64,000 nucleotides of DNA. Origin: Ensifer sp. BR816. GTDB lineage: Bacteria > Pseudomonadota > Alphaproteobacteria > Rhizobiales > Rhizobiaceae. The notes under the pieces were generated by a model. It saw only the letters and a list, made by a program, of their open reading frames with translations. It did not search any database and was not told the origin of the DNA. Location: NCBI RefSeq assembly GCF_000378985.1, contig NZ_KB905370.1, forward strand, positions 2,859,210 to 2,923,209, given 5' to 3'. Positions within the stretch are counted from its first letter, which is position 1. Each line of letters opens with the position of its first letter. Both the position numbers and the translations under genes were made by a program. This document shows positions 6,886 to 15,621 of this stretch, piece after piece.

Positions 6886-8808
6886 ATGAGCAATAAGGAC
6901 CGTCAGTTCAGGCCCGTGGCCGTACCCGATGTCCGGGTGGGGGGATTCTGGGGCAAGTGGCAGGATGCCGTCTGCAATGCGACGGCCGAGATCCTCCTCG
7001 ACCGCTGCGTCGAGGCGGGAATGCTCAGCGCCATTGACGTCGATCATCCAAATCCCGGCATCATCATTCCCATCCAGCCCTGGGGCGGAACGACCCAGAT
7101 GTTCTGGGACAGCGATCTGGCGAAGTCTATCGAAACGATCGCCTATTCGCTCTATCGCAAGCCGAATCCTACGCTCGAGGCACGGGCGGATGACATCATC
7201 GACATGTATGAACGGCTGCAGGATGACGACGGCTATTTGAATACGTGGTTCCAGCGCGTGCAGCCGGATCGGCGCTGGACCAACCTGCGCGATCACCACG
7301 AGCTCTATTGCGCCGGGCACCTGATCGAGGCGGCAGTCGCCTATTTCCAGGCGACCGGAAAACGCAAGCTGCTCGACGTCATGTGCCGCTTTGCCGACTA
7401 TGCGATCAAGCTCTTCGGCCATGGAGAGGGCCAGCTTCGCGGCTATTGCGGCCATCAGGAGATCGAGCTCGCGCTCGTCAAGCTGGCGCGCGTCACCGGC
7501 GAGAAGAAGTATCTGGACCTTGCAAAGTTTTTTATCGACGAGCGTGGCCGGGAGCCGCACTTCTTCACCGAGGAGGCGATCCGCGACGGGCGTTCGCCGA
7601 AGGACTACATTCAGAAAACCCACGAATACAGCCAATCCCACGAGCCGGTGCGCCAGCAGAAGAAGGTCGTCGGCCACGCGGTGCGTGCCATGTACATGTA
7701 TTCCGGCATGGCCGATCTCGCCACTGAGTACAGAGACGATACGCTCACCGAGGCGCTCGAAACACTGTGGGACGACCTGACGACCAAGCAGATGTATGTA
7801 ACGGGCGGCATTGGCCCTTCCGCGAAGAACGAAGGCTTCACCGACTATTACGACCTGCCGAACGACACGGCCTATGCCGAGACCTGCGCCTCGGTCGCCC
7901 TGGTCTTCTGGGCAAGCCGCATGCTCGGGCGCGGGCCAAACCGGCGCTTCGCCGATATCATGGAACAGGCGCTCTACAACGGGGCGCTGAGCGGCCTTTC
8001 GCTCGACGGGAGGACCTTCTTCTATGACAATCCGCTGGAGAGCACCGGCAAGCATCATCGCTGGAAGTGGCACAATTGCCCCTGCTGCCCGCCGAACATC
8101 GCCCGGCTCGTCGCCTCGGTGGGGTCCTATATGTATGGCGTGGCGGCCGACGAAATCGCCATTCATCTCTACGGGGAGAGCACCGTAAGGCTGGAGCTTG
8201 GTCGCTCGAACGTGACGTTGCGGCAGGTCACCAACTATCCGTGGGAGGGTGCGATTTCTGTAAAGCTCGAACTCGATGAGCCAAGACAGTTCGCCTTGTC
8301 CTTGCGGATTCCGGAATGGGCGAAGGGTGCGTGCTTATCCGTCAATGGCGGTACAATCGAGCTGGATGGCGTGATGTTTGACGGCTACGCCCGTATCGAA
8401 CGCGAATGGTCCGACGGCGACCAGGTTTTGCTCGACCTACCGCTCGAGCTTCGGCCGCAATACGCCAATCCCAAGGTCAGGCAGGACGCCGGTCGCGTGG
8501 CTCTGATGCGCGGGCCGCTCGTCTATTGCGCCGAGGAGGTCGACAATGGCGGCGAACTCAACGCCATCGTCGTTCCGGGGGATCTGCCCGAAACGAAGAC
8601 GGCGGTCCTGGACGAGCTCGAAGGTGCAGTGGCAGTCGAGTTGCCGGTCGAGCGCGAGGACGCGGCCGATTGGGGAACGTCGCTCTATCGCTCCACGCCG
8701 GCGGCAAGGCGCGACGCACGGCTGCGTCTGGTGCCCTACCACGTCTGGGACAATCGCGGGCCGGGTGAAATGCTCGTCTGGCTGCAGGCCGAGAAGCGTG
8801 GCGCCTAG
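6886..8808 (+). CDS. GH127 beta-L-arabinofuranosidase
   Basis: 640 residues, the usual size for glycoside hydrolase family 127 (HypBA1-like). The zinc/thiolate active site characteristic of the family is present: 'YAETCASVA' gives the Glu and first Cys ligands, and 'NCPCCPPNIARL' holds the Cys pair that includes the catalytic nucleophile. 'GGIGPSAKNEGFTDYYDLPND' is another conserved block. The N-terminus 'VRVGGFWGKWQDAV' is also typical. There is no signal peptide, so it acts in the cytoplasm on imported beta-arabinosides. The start at 6886 follows 'agaaagga'; an earlier ATG at 6865 overlaps the permease stop. Confidence 0.93.
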   Translation: MSNKDRQFRPVAVPDVRVGGFWGKWQDAVCNATAEILLDRCVEAGMLSAIDVDHPNPGIIIPIQPWGGTTQMFWDSDLAKSIETIAYSLYRKPNPTLEARADDIIDMYERLQDDDGYLNTWFQRVQPDRRWTNLRDHHELYCAGHLIEAAVAYFQATGKRKLLDVMCRFADYAIKLFGHGEGQLRGYCGHQEIELALVKLARVTGEKKYLDLAKFFIDERGREPHFFTEEAIRDGRSPKDYIQKTHEYSQSHEPVRQQKKVVGHAVRAMYMYSGMADLATEYRDDTLTEALETLWDDLTTKQMYVTGGIGPSAKNEGFTDYYDLPNDTAYAETCASVALVFWASRMLGRGPNRRFADIMEQALYNGALSGLSLDGRTFFYDNPLESTGKHHRWKWHNCPCCPPNIARLVASVGSYMYGVAADEIAIHLYGESTVRLELGRSNVTLRQVTNYPWEGAISVKLELDEPRQFALSLRIPEWAKGACLSVNGGTIELDGVMFDGYARIEREWSDGDQVLLDLPLELRPQYANPKVRQDAGRVALMRGPLVYCAEEVDNGGELNAIVVPGDLPETKTAVLDELEGAVAVELPVEREDAADWGTSLYRSTPAARRDARLRLVPYHVWDNRGPGEMLVWLQAEKRGA

Positions 8809-9885
8809 ATGACGGAACGGGACAGGATCGGTGTCGTGCTCAACGGGGTGCGCAAGAGCTTCGGCGCGCTGCAGGTCGTTCATGGCATCGATCTGACGAT
8901 CAAGGACGGCGATTTCACCGTTTTCGTAGGCCCGTCGGGCTGCGGGAAATCGACGCTATTGCGCATGATTGCCGGGCTCGAGGAGGTGACCGAGGGCGAA
9001 ATCGCCATTAAGGGGCGTGACGTGACGGATCTCGACCCCTCCGAGCGCGGCATCGCGATGGTCTTTCAGTCCTATGCGCTTTATCCGCACATGAGCGTGC
9101 GCGACAATCTCGCATTCGGACTGAAGATGTCGCGTACCGACCGCATGGAAATCGAGCGGCGCGTCGGGCAAGCAGCCGAAATCCTCAAGATCGACCATTT
9201 GCTCGACCGGCGTCCCGGACAATTGTCGGGCGGCCAGCGCCAGCGCGTGGCGATCGGCCGGGCGATCGTGCGCAAGCCGGACGTCTTCCTGTTTGACGAA
9301 CCGCTCTCCAACCTCGACGCCGAATTGCGCGTCTCGATGCGTGTCGAGATCGCGCGGCTACATCGCGGACTCGGCAACACGATGATCTATGTGACGCATG
9401 ACCAGACGGAGGCGATGACGCTTGCCGACCAGATCGTTATCCTGCGCGACGGGAGGATCGAACAGACCGGCACGCCGCGCGAAGTCTACGAGAACCCCGT
9501 CAATACCTTCGTCGCCGGCTTCATCGGCTCGCCGCGCATGAACCTTATGGATGCGGAATGGAGAGGTTCGGGAAAAGTGCGGGTTGCCGGCTGCGAGATC
9601 GAGGCTTGCCTGGACCCGCTTCGGCCCGGCGAAAGGATCGTCTTCGGCATGCGGCCGGAACATGTCCGGATCGTTGCGAGCGGACCCGATGCGGTGCAGG
9701 CGACCGTGGACTTCACCGAGTATCTTGGCGGCACGCGCTATGTCTATTGCAGGCTCGGAGATCTGCAGAATGTCGTGGTGGAATTGCGGGAGGGCGACGA
9801 CATTCCTCCAGGATCAACGGTATGGCTGACGGCATCGCGCGAGCGTCGTCGATACTTCGACAGCACCGGCGCGCGGATCGGCTGA
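8809..9885 (+). CDS. Sugar ABC transporter ATP-binding protein (UgpC/MsmK type)
   Basis: 358 residues. Walker A is GPSGCGKST, the signature is LSGGQRQR, Walker B is 'DVFLFDEPLSNLDAELR', and the H-loop is 'YVTHDQTEAMTLADQ'. The C-terminal extension with 'FGMRPEHVRI' and an OB-like fold is that of CUT1 ATPases. The ATG is directly adjacent to the GH127 stop (tagatg). It energises the transporter made by the upstream genes and is the last gene of the operon. Confidence 0.96.
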   Translation: MTERDRIGVVLNGVRKSFGALQVVHGIDLTIKDGDFTVFVGPSGCGKSTLLRMIAGLEEVTEGEIAIKGRDVTDLDPSERGIAMVFQSYALYPHMSVRDNLAFGLKMSRTDRMEIERRVGQAAEILKIDHLLDRRPGQLSGGQRQRVAIGRAIVRKPDVFLFDEPLSNLDAELRVSMRVEIARLHRGLGNTMIYVTHDQTEAMTLADQIVILRDGRIEQTGTPREVYENPVNTFVAGFIGSPRMNLMDAEWRGSGKVRVAGCEIEACLDPLRPGERIVFGMRPEHVRIVASGPDAVQATVDFTEYLGGTRYVYCRLGDLQNVVVELREGDDIPPGSTVWLTASRERRRYFDSTGARIG

Positions 9886-9926
9886 CCCCCACGAAGGGCG
9901 CGAGGGTGAGCGGATCAAGCAGGCCG

Positions 9927-10142
9927 TTACGAATGCGCAAGGCCGCGGTAGCGCGTTGGAACCCCCGCGGCCTCATGGCAACCGGCAAGGCGTTCGAGCC
10001 AGGCAGCCAGGTCATCCGGTATCTCCGCCTGACCGCTTTCCATAGCCTCCACCCAAGAGAGCTGGCACTGGAGGGCGGAAGTCAGATCGATCGCGGTCCA
10101 CCTCAGGCTGGCGAGACATGCGGTAAAACGTTCGGGCGTCAT
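9927..10142 (-). CDS. Small HTH-like protein, 71 aa
   Basis: 71 residues beginning MTPERFTACLASLRWTAIDL. The pattern of a short helix, a helix-turn-helix-like segment (LTSALQCQLSWVEAMESGQAEIP) and 'DDLAAWLERLAGCHEA' resembles small rhizobial DNA-binding proteins of the XRE-like type that I have seen with the same 'W..G..PVP..VAAWLERLA' pattern. It is convergent with the transporter operon and shares a strand with the AraC gene upstream of it. The ribosome binding site is weak. Function unknown. Confidence 0.6.
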   Translation of the reverse strand: MTPERFTACLASLRWTAIDLTSALQCQLSWVEAMESGQAEIPDDLAAWLERLAGCHEAAGVPTRYRGLAHS

Positions 10143-10312
10143 AGGGCAGGGTTCTTCGTTCGAATGCTTACGCGTCGAATTGGCGCCATTCCTGTCTATC
10201 GACGGCTCTGCCGCAGTGTGCGTTTCTTTGGTAACAGGCCGGTGTCAGGCCGCCTCTCTCCTCTCCTTCAGAGAACCGTCCTTTCAGGGAATTTGGCCGG
10301 ATGGGCCCTTTC

Positions 10313-11380
10313 TCAGCCTTTGCCGCTTCGCATCGTTTGCGAAGGCAGGAGGCCGAAGCGCTTCCTGTAGTCGGCTGCGAACCGGCCGAGATGGGTGAAG
10401 CCCCATTTCAGTGCGATATCGGCGACGCTCTGGGCCTCATGTGTGTTCATGAGATCCTGGTGGGCGGCAGTCAGACGCAACTCGTGCAGGTAGGCCATGG
10501 GTGTGGTCATCCGGAACTGCCGAAATCCCTGCTGAAGGGTCCGGACGCTCACCTTCGCCGCCGCGGCAATCTCCGCCATGGTGATCGGCTCGGAAATATG
10601 GGCATGCATGAAATCGATCGCCCACTTCACATGCCGCGGCGCCGGCAGGGGTATAGGGCTGACAAGCTGGTCCGAGTAGCGGTGCGGCGCGGCTTCCAGC
10701 AGGAGATGGGTCACCGCATCGCCGAGCGATGCGAGAGCCAATGGAGATTGGCGCAAGGGGGCGTTCCCTCGCAGGCCGCTGCAGGTGGTTTCGACAAGTT
10801 GCGTGAGGGCAAGCCCCGGTCCGGCGGTGAGATCGATATGCGGATGGAATTCGAGGTTGCCGCTGATCGTTCGCTCCAGGATGGTGATCAGGTGGTTGGC
10901 GATCTTGCGGTGGTCAATGAACAAGGTGAGATGCCGGCGGGGGCCGTACAGCCGGACGCTTTCGCTGCGCGTCCCGTCGACGATCGTTCCCTGACCGGGC
11001 CGCGACCAGATCTCCTTCTTGCCGGGCTCGAACAACGCAGCCCCCCGTGTCGGAAGGAAGATCAACAACTTGTCGCTTGCCGCCTGACGATTGCATTGCA
11101 TTTCGCCTTCGTAGGCGCAGCTGCCGAACGATATCGCTCCTGTCGAAAAGAACTCGCAGTCGAACGACAGAGTTTCGCCGCCCAGCATCTCGACCTTGAT
11201 TGGAGAAGCGGGCGTGGACAAGACCGCCGCGAGTTCTTCCGGATCGTGGCAGCGAAACGACGTGGCTGCAATAGACACTCTGTCCACCTCGACCATCTCC
11301 CTCCAGTCGTGCGGGCACGGGGCTTGCCCAAGGAGACGCCGAAGATGATCCGGCTGGCCACCTTTGACGCCCGGCCGCAT
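10313..11380 (-). CDS. AraC-family transcriptional regulator, copy 1
   Basis: Up to 355 residues. The C-terminal 100 residues form the AraC double HTH: 'HAHISEPITMAEIAAAAKVSVRTLQQGFRQF' and 'SVADIALKWGFTHLGRFAADYRKRFG'. The N-terminal sensor part (VEMLGGETLSFDCEFFSTG...RPGQGTIVDG) resembles the AraC_binding_2 type. Alignment with the paralogue at 58334-59332 favours a start near 11296 (MVEVDRVSI, behind 'ggaggg'), but ATG at 11380 also has an upstream G-rich site. It lies at the left edge of the polysaccharide locus. The target is unknown. Confidence 0.9.
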   Translation of the reverse strand: MRPGVKGGQPDHLRRLLGQAPCPHDWREMVEVDRVSIAATSFRCHDPEELAAVLSTPASPIKVEMLGGETLSFDCEFFSTGAISFGSCAYEGEMQCNRQAASDKLLIFLPTRGAALFEPGKKEIWSRPGQGTIVDGTRSESVRLYGPRRHLTLFIDHRKIANHLITILERTISGNLEFHPHIDLTAGPGLALTQLVETTCSGLRGNAPLRQSPLALASLGDAVTHLLLEAAPHRYSDQLVSPIPLPAPRHVKWAIDFMHAHISEPITMAEIAAAAKVSVRTLQQGFRQFRMTTPMAYLHELRLTAAHQDLMNTHEAQSVADIALKWGFTHLGRFAADYRKRFGLLPSQTMRSGKG

Positions 11381-11631
11381 GAATCGTCCCCGCGATACCG
11401 TCTTCCGCGAATGAAAGATTCGCAGGCCGCTATTGGTGGTTCTGGAGGATTAAAGCTCTACAAAAATGTCGGCCGGCGAGAACATCTCGGCGTCATGCGG
11501 ACAGAAGTTGCGCGGGGTGGATATTGGGATTCGGGTAACCGATAGAGCAATCTACCTGGGATCGCATGTATTTTGCGGCACGTGCTTTCCCGGCCGAGCC
11601 GGCGTGGACCGAGGCCCGCAGTTGGGATCGT

Positions 11632-12111
11632 TCACGTCAACGGGGTCTTGCTTTGATGTTTATCGCGCAGTCGGCTGGCGGCCGCGGCGGCAGAGGAAGT
11701 TGTGCGCTCGATGGGATTTCTCGCGCTGAAGGTCTGTCGCCTTTCTTCGGCGATCTCCAAGTCGCGGACGGCCGACTTGGCTGCCTCGATGTGAACTTCC
11801 ATCTGCATCATCCGTTTGCGCATGGACAGTGCCGCGGCTGAAACGAGCGAGGTATTGGCGACAATCACGACAATTGCTCCTGCAAGCCCATCGACGCCTA
11901 GTAGAATCAATAGGATAGCTCCGATGAACACCGCAATGGCGCTATATCTCAGGACCCGGTCCGCCCTGAGAAAGAGTGTCAAGGGTAAGGTAGCCAACAG
12001 CACCAGAACTATTCCCGAATTGTCCGTTAACCAACCTGTGGGCGCTGGAGTGAATTCAATGAGAGTGTCCATATCAACCTCAGGCTCGCTAAGATCGTTG
12101 AAGTCTACCAT
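11632..12111 (-). CDS. Hypothetical membrane protein at the edge of the EPS locus
   Basis: About 159 residues from the start at 12111 (MVDFNDLSEPEVDMD); the frame is open further upstream. It has three hydrophobic segments (GIVLVLLATLPLTLFL, LRYSAIAVFIGAILLILLG, GAIVVIVANTSLVSAAAL) and then a long charged helical tail with 'MQMEVHIEAAKSAVRDLEIAEERR'. No family is recognised. It is divergent from the BY-kinase gene, so the two may share a regulatory region. A role in envelope or polysaccharide assembly is inferred from position only. Confidence 0.6.
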   Translation of the reverse strand: MVDFNDLSEPEVDMDTLIEFTPAPTGWLTDNSGIVLVLLATLPLTLFLRADRVLRYSAIAVFIGAILLILLGVDGLAGAIVVIVANTSLVSAAALSMRKRMMQMEVHIEAAKSAVRDLEIAEERRQTFSARNPIERTTSSAAAAASRLRDKHQSKTPLT

Positions 12112-12582
12112 CTGATCTACCTGGAGCTCTACGGGACTTTTCGGACATGAACGGCAGCTACACAAAAGCGTCACCACCAATGTTTACGATAGTGCCTGGC
12201 CGCTCGGCGATTAACACTTCTGAGACGCGGGTAGTCAGCAGTCTGATCCGCGTATGCCCTCGTGGGCCTATTCCACCGTTGGGGTATCCGCTTTCAAACC
12301 TTTTTGCATATTGACAGGCGAAAAGTGTTCTTCCCCTCATGAAGTGCCTCAACTTACTACGCACTAGTGCTGATGGCACGTATATCCGCGAACCTGATAT
12401 GCTCTTAGGTGGTTGGCAGCTCGATCGGTCAACGGCTGCGAAATAGATGACTTGAACGTGCGAGGTATCGGGACGCGGATCCTTAGGTGTGCGCGCATGA
12501 GCGCGGCTGTGCATAGACGATCGTGCAGGCCGTTCCTCTAATGTAGTGGCGGAACTGATCGTTGTCGCTAAGGGATTTGGAG
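12112..12582. other. Divergent intergenic region before the EPS operon
   Basis: About 470 bases without a convincing gene, between the membrane-protein gene (minus) and the BY-kinase gene (plus). Base composition is lower in GC than the coding regions on either side. It must hold the promoter for the plus-strand polysaccharide operon, but I cannot pick a single -35/-10 pair with confidence. Several short frames here show no protein-like composition. Confidence 0.5.
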
Positions 12583-14676
12583 ATGCAGAGATCCACCGAC
12601 AGTGCGATGGTAACACCAGAGCCTGCAATGCTCGATGTGAGAGAAATTGTCGATTTCATTATTCGTAGATGGAAGTTCATACTGTGTGTTTCTGCCGTAA
12701 CATTTGCGGCGTTTGTCGGCATATCATTTATAGCAACTCCATCATATACGGCAGTTTCGAGAATACTTCTCGATGCTCCAAAAGATTACATTTTATCTCA
12801 GGATGCAGGAACGGAATTGCGCGACAATACGACGTTCATCGAAAGTGAGATTGCCGTTCTGACGTCGGCTTCGCTGCTCCAGAAGGTCGTCGACAGCGAG
12901 AAGCTCATGGAAGACGTCGATGACGGTGCGCGCGCCCTGGAGTGGCTCAACGGTGCTCTGGAGGTGTCGCGCGTCGGGCTTGCAGACGTGATTGAGCTTA
13001 CCGTGACCGGTCACGATCCGGACGAGGCGGCATCTCTCGCGAACGCGATTGCCCAGGCCTATGTGGCTGACCGCATCGAGTCCCGGTATGAGGGAGCAAA
13101 GAAGGCCTCCACATGGCTGAGCGAGCGAGCAGAAGTTCTGCGCGAGGAACTGAGCCGTTCGGAGGATGCGGTCCAGAAATTCCGCATGGAACACAAGCTG
13201 CTGGCGACAAAATCAGGAAGCCTGACCGAGCAGCAGCTGTCCGAATTGAACATCGCGCTCATCAACGCTCGCGCCGAACTGACGACGAAGCGTTCCAAGT
13301 TCGAACAGGCCGAGAAACTGCTTCGGACGGGCGGTGACGCTCAGACGATACCCGACGTACTGCAGTCGGACGTTGTTAGTGCGTTGCGCGCGCAGCAGTC
13401 TGTGGTGACGCGCAAGGAAGCCGATCTTCTGTTGCGATACGGCGAACTGCACCCGGAGGTAATGACCGCCCAGGTGGAGCGCCGCGACATCGAGCAACAG
13501 ATCTCCGCCGAGATTCGCCGTCTCATCGGCAATCTCAGAAATGAGGCCGAGGCGGCCGAAGCTCGCGAGGCTGCTCTGGCCCGGGCGCTGGCCTCGGTAT
13601 CGAACCAATCAGAGATCGAAGATCAGGTTGGCGTGCAGTTGCGCGATCTGGAGAGGATTGCCGCTGCGAACAAGGAGCTCTTCCAGACATTCCTGTCCCG
13701 CGCCAAGATCGCCGAGGAAAAATCCACTCTGCTCAACAGCGGCGTGCGCGTGATTACGCATGCCGTTGTTCCGCTTGAGCCAAGCTTCCCGAACAGGCCG
13801 CTTTTCGCCGCATTGGGCGTGGTTTTCGGCGTCGCTCTAGGAGCCGCCGGCGCCTTTCTTCGTGAGCTCTTTTCATCCGGCTTTATGGCAAGGCGCCAGG
13901 TGGAAGAGACGTTGGACCTTCCGGTTCTTGCCTCCATGCCAAGAATGACGGAGTGGTCGGATACGAAGACGTCCACGGCGCAGCCCGTGGCATATCTGGG
14001 GCACAAGCCCCTGTCCCGATACAGCGAAGCCGTGCGGCGACTCCGGCTGGGTATCGACGGGATATCCGAAGTGGATTGCCAGCAGCGCGTCACGCTGGTC
14101 ACGTCGGCGATGCCGGGCGAAGGCAAGACGACTCTCGTGTTGAGCCTGGCGTGTTCGGCGGCCGCCGACAGCGAGCGTGTTCTTATCATCGACGCTGATT
14201 TGCGGCTTTCGGCTGCCACGAAGTTCTTCTGCATGACGGAAAAAGTCGGGTTGGTCGACCTTTTGACTTTGCCGATCAGTCCCGCCGAAGCAATCCATCT
14301 GGACGAGCGTTCCGGAATTCACGTTCTGCCCGCGGGTGCAAAGACGCTGAATCCCCCAGCGCTTCTAACCTCGGCGCGGATGCGTTCGCTCATCGATGAG
14401 CTCCGGGAAACTTACGACACGGTGATTATCGATGCGCCGCCGGTAGGGCCCGCCGCCGATGCCTCCATCCTGGGGCGCTATGCGGAGAAAGTGCTCTTTG
14501 TCGTGAAGTGGCGTGAAACCTCGCGTGAAGTCGTGGCCGAGGCGATTCGGCATCTCGGCGGTCGTTCCAAGATCGCCGGTATCGCCCTGACCATGGTTGA
14601 TGAGCCTAAGCTGCCGAGATACGGCCGCTACGTGTCCATCGAGGGAAATATGTCGGATGGATACTACTTAAATTAA
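12583..14676 (+). CDS. Polysaccharide co-polymerase / BY-kinase (Wzc/ExoP type)
   Basis: About 697 residues. A Wzz-type N-terminal domain starts around residue 15, with a first membrane helix (FILCVSAVTFAAFVGISFIA) near 30-50. It is followed by a long coiled-coil periplasmic part (residues 150-390) and a second helix near 405-425 (LFAALGVVFGVALGAAGAFL). The cytoplasmic tyrosine kinase domain has Walker A (GEGKTT, about 512), Walker A' (VLIIDADLRLS) and Walker B (TVIIDAPPVGPAAD). The tail contains four Tyr residues (YGRYVS...DGYYLN), a short version of the autophosphorylation cluster. The product controls chain length and export of an exopolysaccharide. The start at 12583 has 'aaggg' and 'ggag' upstream; TTG at 12562 is an alternative. 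Confidence 0.93.
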   Translation: MQRSTDSAMVTPEPAMLDVREIVDFIIRRWKFILCVSAVTFAAFVGISFIATPSYTAVSRILLDAPKDYILSQDAGTELRDNTTFIESEIAVLTSASLLQKVVDSEKLMEDVDDGARALEWLNGALEVSRVGLADVIELTVTGHDPDEAASLANAIAQAYVADRIESRYEGAKKASTWLSERAEVLREELSRSEDAVQKFRMEHKLLATKSGSLTEQQLSELNIALINARAELTTKRSKFEQAEKLLRTGGDAQTIPDVLQSDVVSALRAQQSVVTRKEADLLLRYGELHPEVMTAQVERRDIEQQISAEIRRLIGNLRNEAEAAEAREAALARALASVSNQSEIEDQVGVQLRDLERIAAANKELFQTFLSRAKIAEEKSTLLNSGVRVITHAVVPLEPSFPNRPLFAALGVVFGVALGAAGAFLRELFSSGFMARRQVEETLDLPVLASMPRMTEWSDTKTSTAQPVAYLGHKPLSRYSEAVRRLRLGIDGISEVDCQQRVTLVTSAMPGEGKTTLVLSLACSAAADSERVLIIDADLRLSAATKFFCMTEKVGLVDLLTLPISPAEAIHLDERSGIHVLPAGAKTLNPPALLTSARMRSLIDELRETYDTVIIDAPPVGPAADASILGRYAEKVLFVVKWRETSREVVAEAIRHLGGRSKIAGIALTMVDEPKLPRYGRYVSIEGNMSDGYYLN

Positions 14677-14828
14677 TGGAAATTAAATCTGCTGGCATGA
14701 ACTAAAAAGAAAATTCAGGGTATACTATCAGCTTTTGCGTTATTAAACTTCAGCAGTATGCATGAATATTACAATTTAACTCTATTAATACGATATTAAT
14801 TGGCCGTTCTGGCAGTTTTTTATTTTGT
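14677..14828. other. AT-rich leader before the NusG-like gene
   Basis: A strikingly AT-rich gap (runs such as aaaaagaaaa and tttttattttg) in a GC-rich operon, directly upstream of a specialised NusG paralogue. It may hold a promoter, or a pause or recruitment site for the antiterminator. No gene or clear hairpin terminator is visible. Confidence 0.45.
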
Positions 14829-15428
14829 ATGCCTGATGCGGCCTCCAGTAATTTGGGGGCGATGATGCGGAACGATAACGCACACTACGATTCGGCTGCG
14901 GAGCCGTCCGAAACCTTGCACGAGGCACGGAGCGCACGCTGGTACGTGGTTCAGACGCACCAGAATTGTGAGAGTCTGGCCGAGCGGCATCTGTCCTCAC
15001 AAGAATTTCGGACTTACCTGCCGAAGCGACGTCGGACCGTCCGCCATGCGCGCAGCATCAGGACGGTCTCCGGCGCATACTTCGATTGCTACCTCTTCGT
15101 CTCGCTGGATATTCGCAAGCAGAGGTGGACCCCGATCAACTCGACTGTGGGCGTGCGCAAGCTCGTCACGAGTGATCGCTCGCCGATACCTGTTCCATAC
15201 GGGGTCGTCGAGTCTCTGATCTTGGCCACGGATGAAGAAGGATTCCTACATCCGAGCAGCCTGCTGGTGCCGGGGCAGACAATTCGGGTGGCAGATGGAC
15301 CATTCGCAGATCAACTCGGGACATTGGATTATGTCGGGCGGACCGGAGCGGTTAGAGTCCTGTTGGATATTATGAACCGTTCCGTTCCGATATATATAAA
15401 TAGAGATAAATGCTTGATTATTAGATAA
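14829..15428 (+). CDS. NusG/RfaH-like specialised transcription antiterminator
   Basis: 199 residues from 14829 (or 188 from ATG 14862). The NGN domain begins 'RWYVVQTHQNCESLAERHLSSQEF', followed by 'YLPKRRR', 'GAYFDCYLFVSLD' and 'GVRKLVTSDRSPIPVP'. A KOW domain follows ('PGQTIRVADGPFADQLGTLDYVG...AVRVLLDIMNR'). Housekeeping NusG has the same fold, but this paralogue sits inside a polysaccharide operon, as RfaH/LoaP/ActX-type factors do. It likely couples elongation through the long downstream operon. The end of the gene is AT-rich compared with its neighbours. Confidence 0.88.
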   Translation: MPDAASSNLGAMMRNDNAHYDSAAEPSETLHEARSARWYVVQTHQNCESLAERHLSSQEFRTYLPKRRRTVRHARSIRTVSGAYFDCYLFVSLDIRKQRWTPINSTVGVRKLVTSDRSPIPVPYGVVESLILATDEEGFLHPSSLLVPGQTIRVADGPFADQLGTLDYVGRTGAVRVLLDIMNRSVPIYINRDKCLIIR

Positions 15429-15621
15429 TTCTAATATAATAGTACTGGTTGGGGCAAAGACTGTTCTTGGAATGCAAGGAATATCTCTCGGGTGGTGAGT
15501 GATGCGATTCACCCTCGCTGCGGTAGCTTGCAAAAATGTCCGATCGTTCAAAGGGCAGAGCGCCCGAGCGATGCAAGGAACCACGCTCCTTGCGATCAAC
15601 CAGCAGTCACGGGAACACAGA

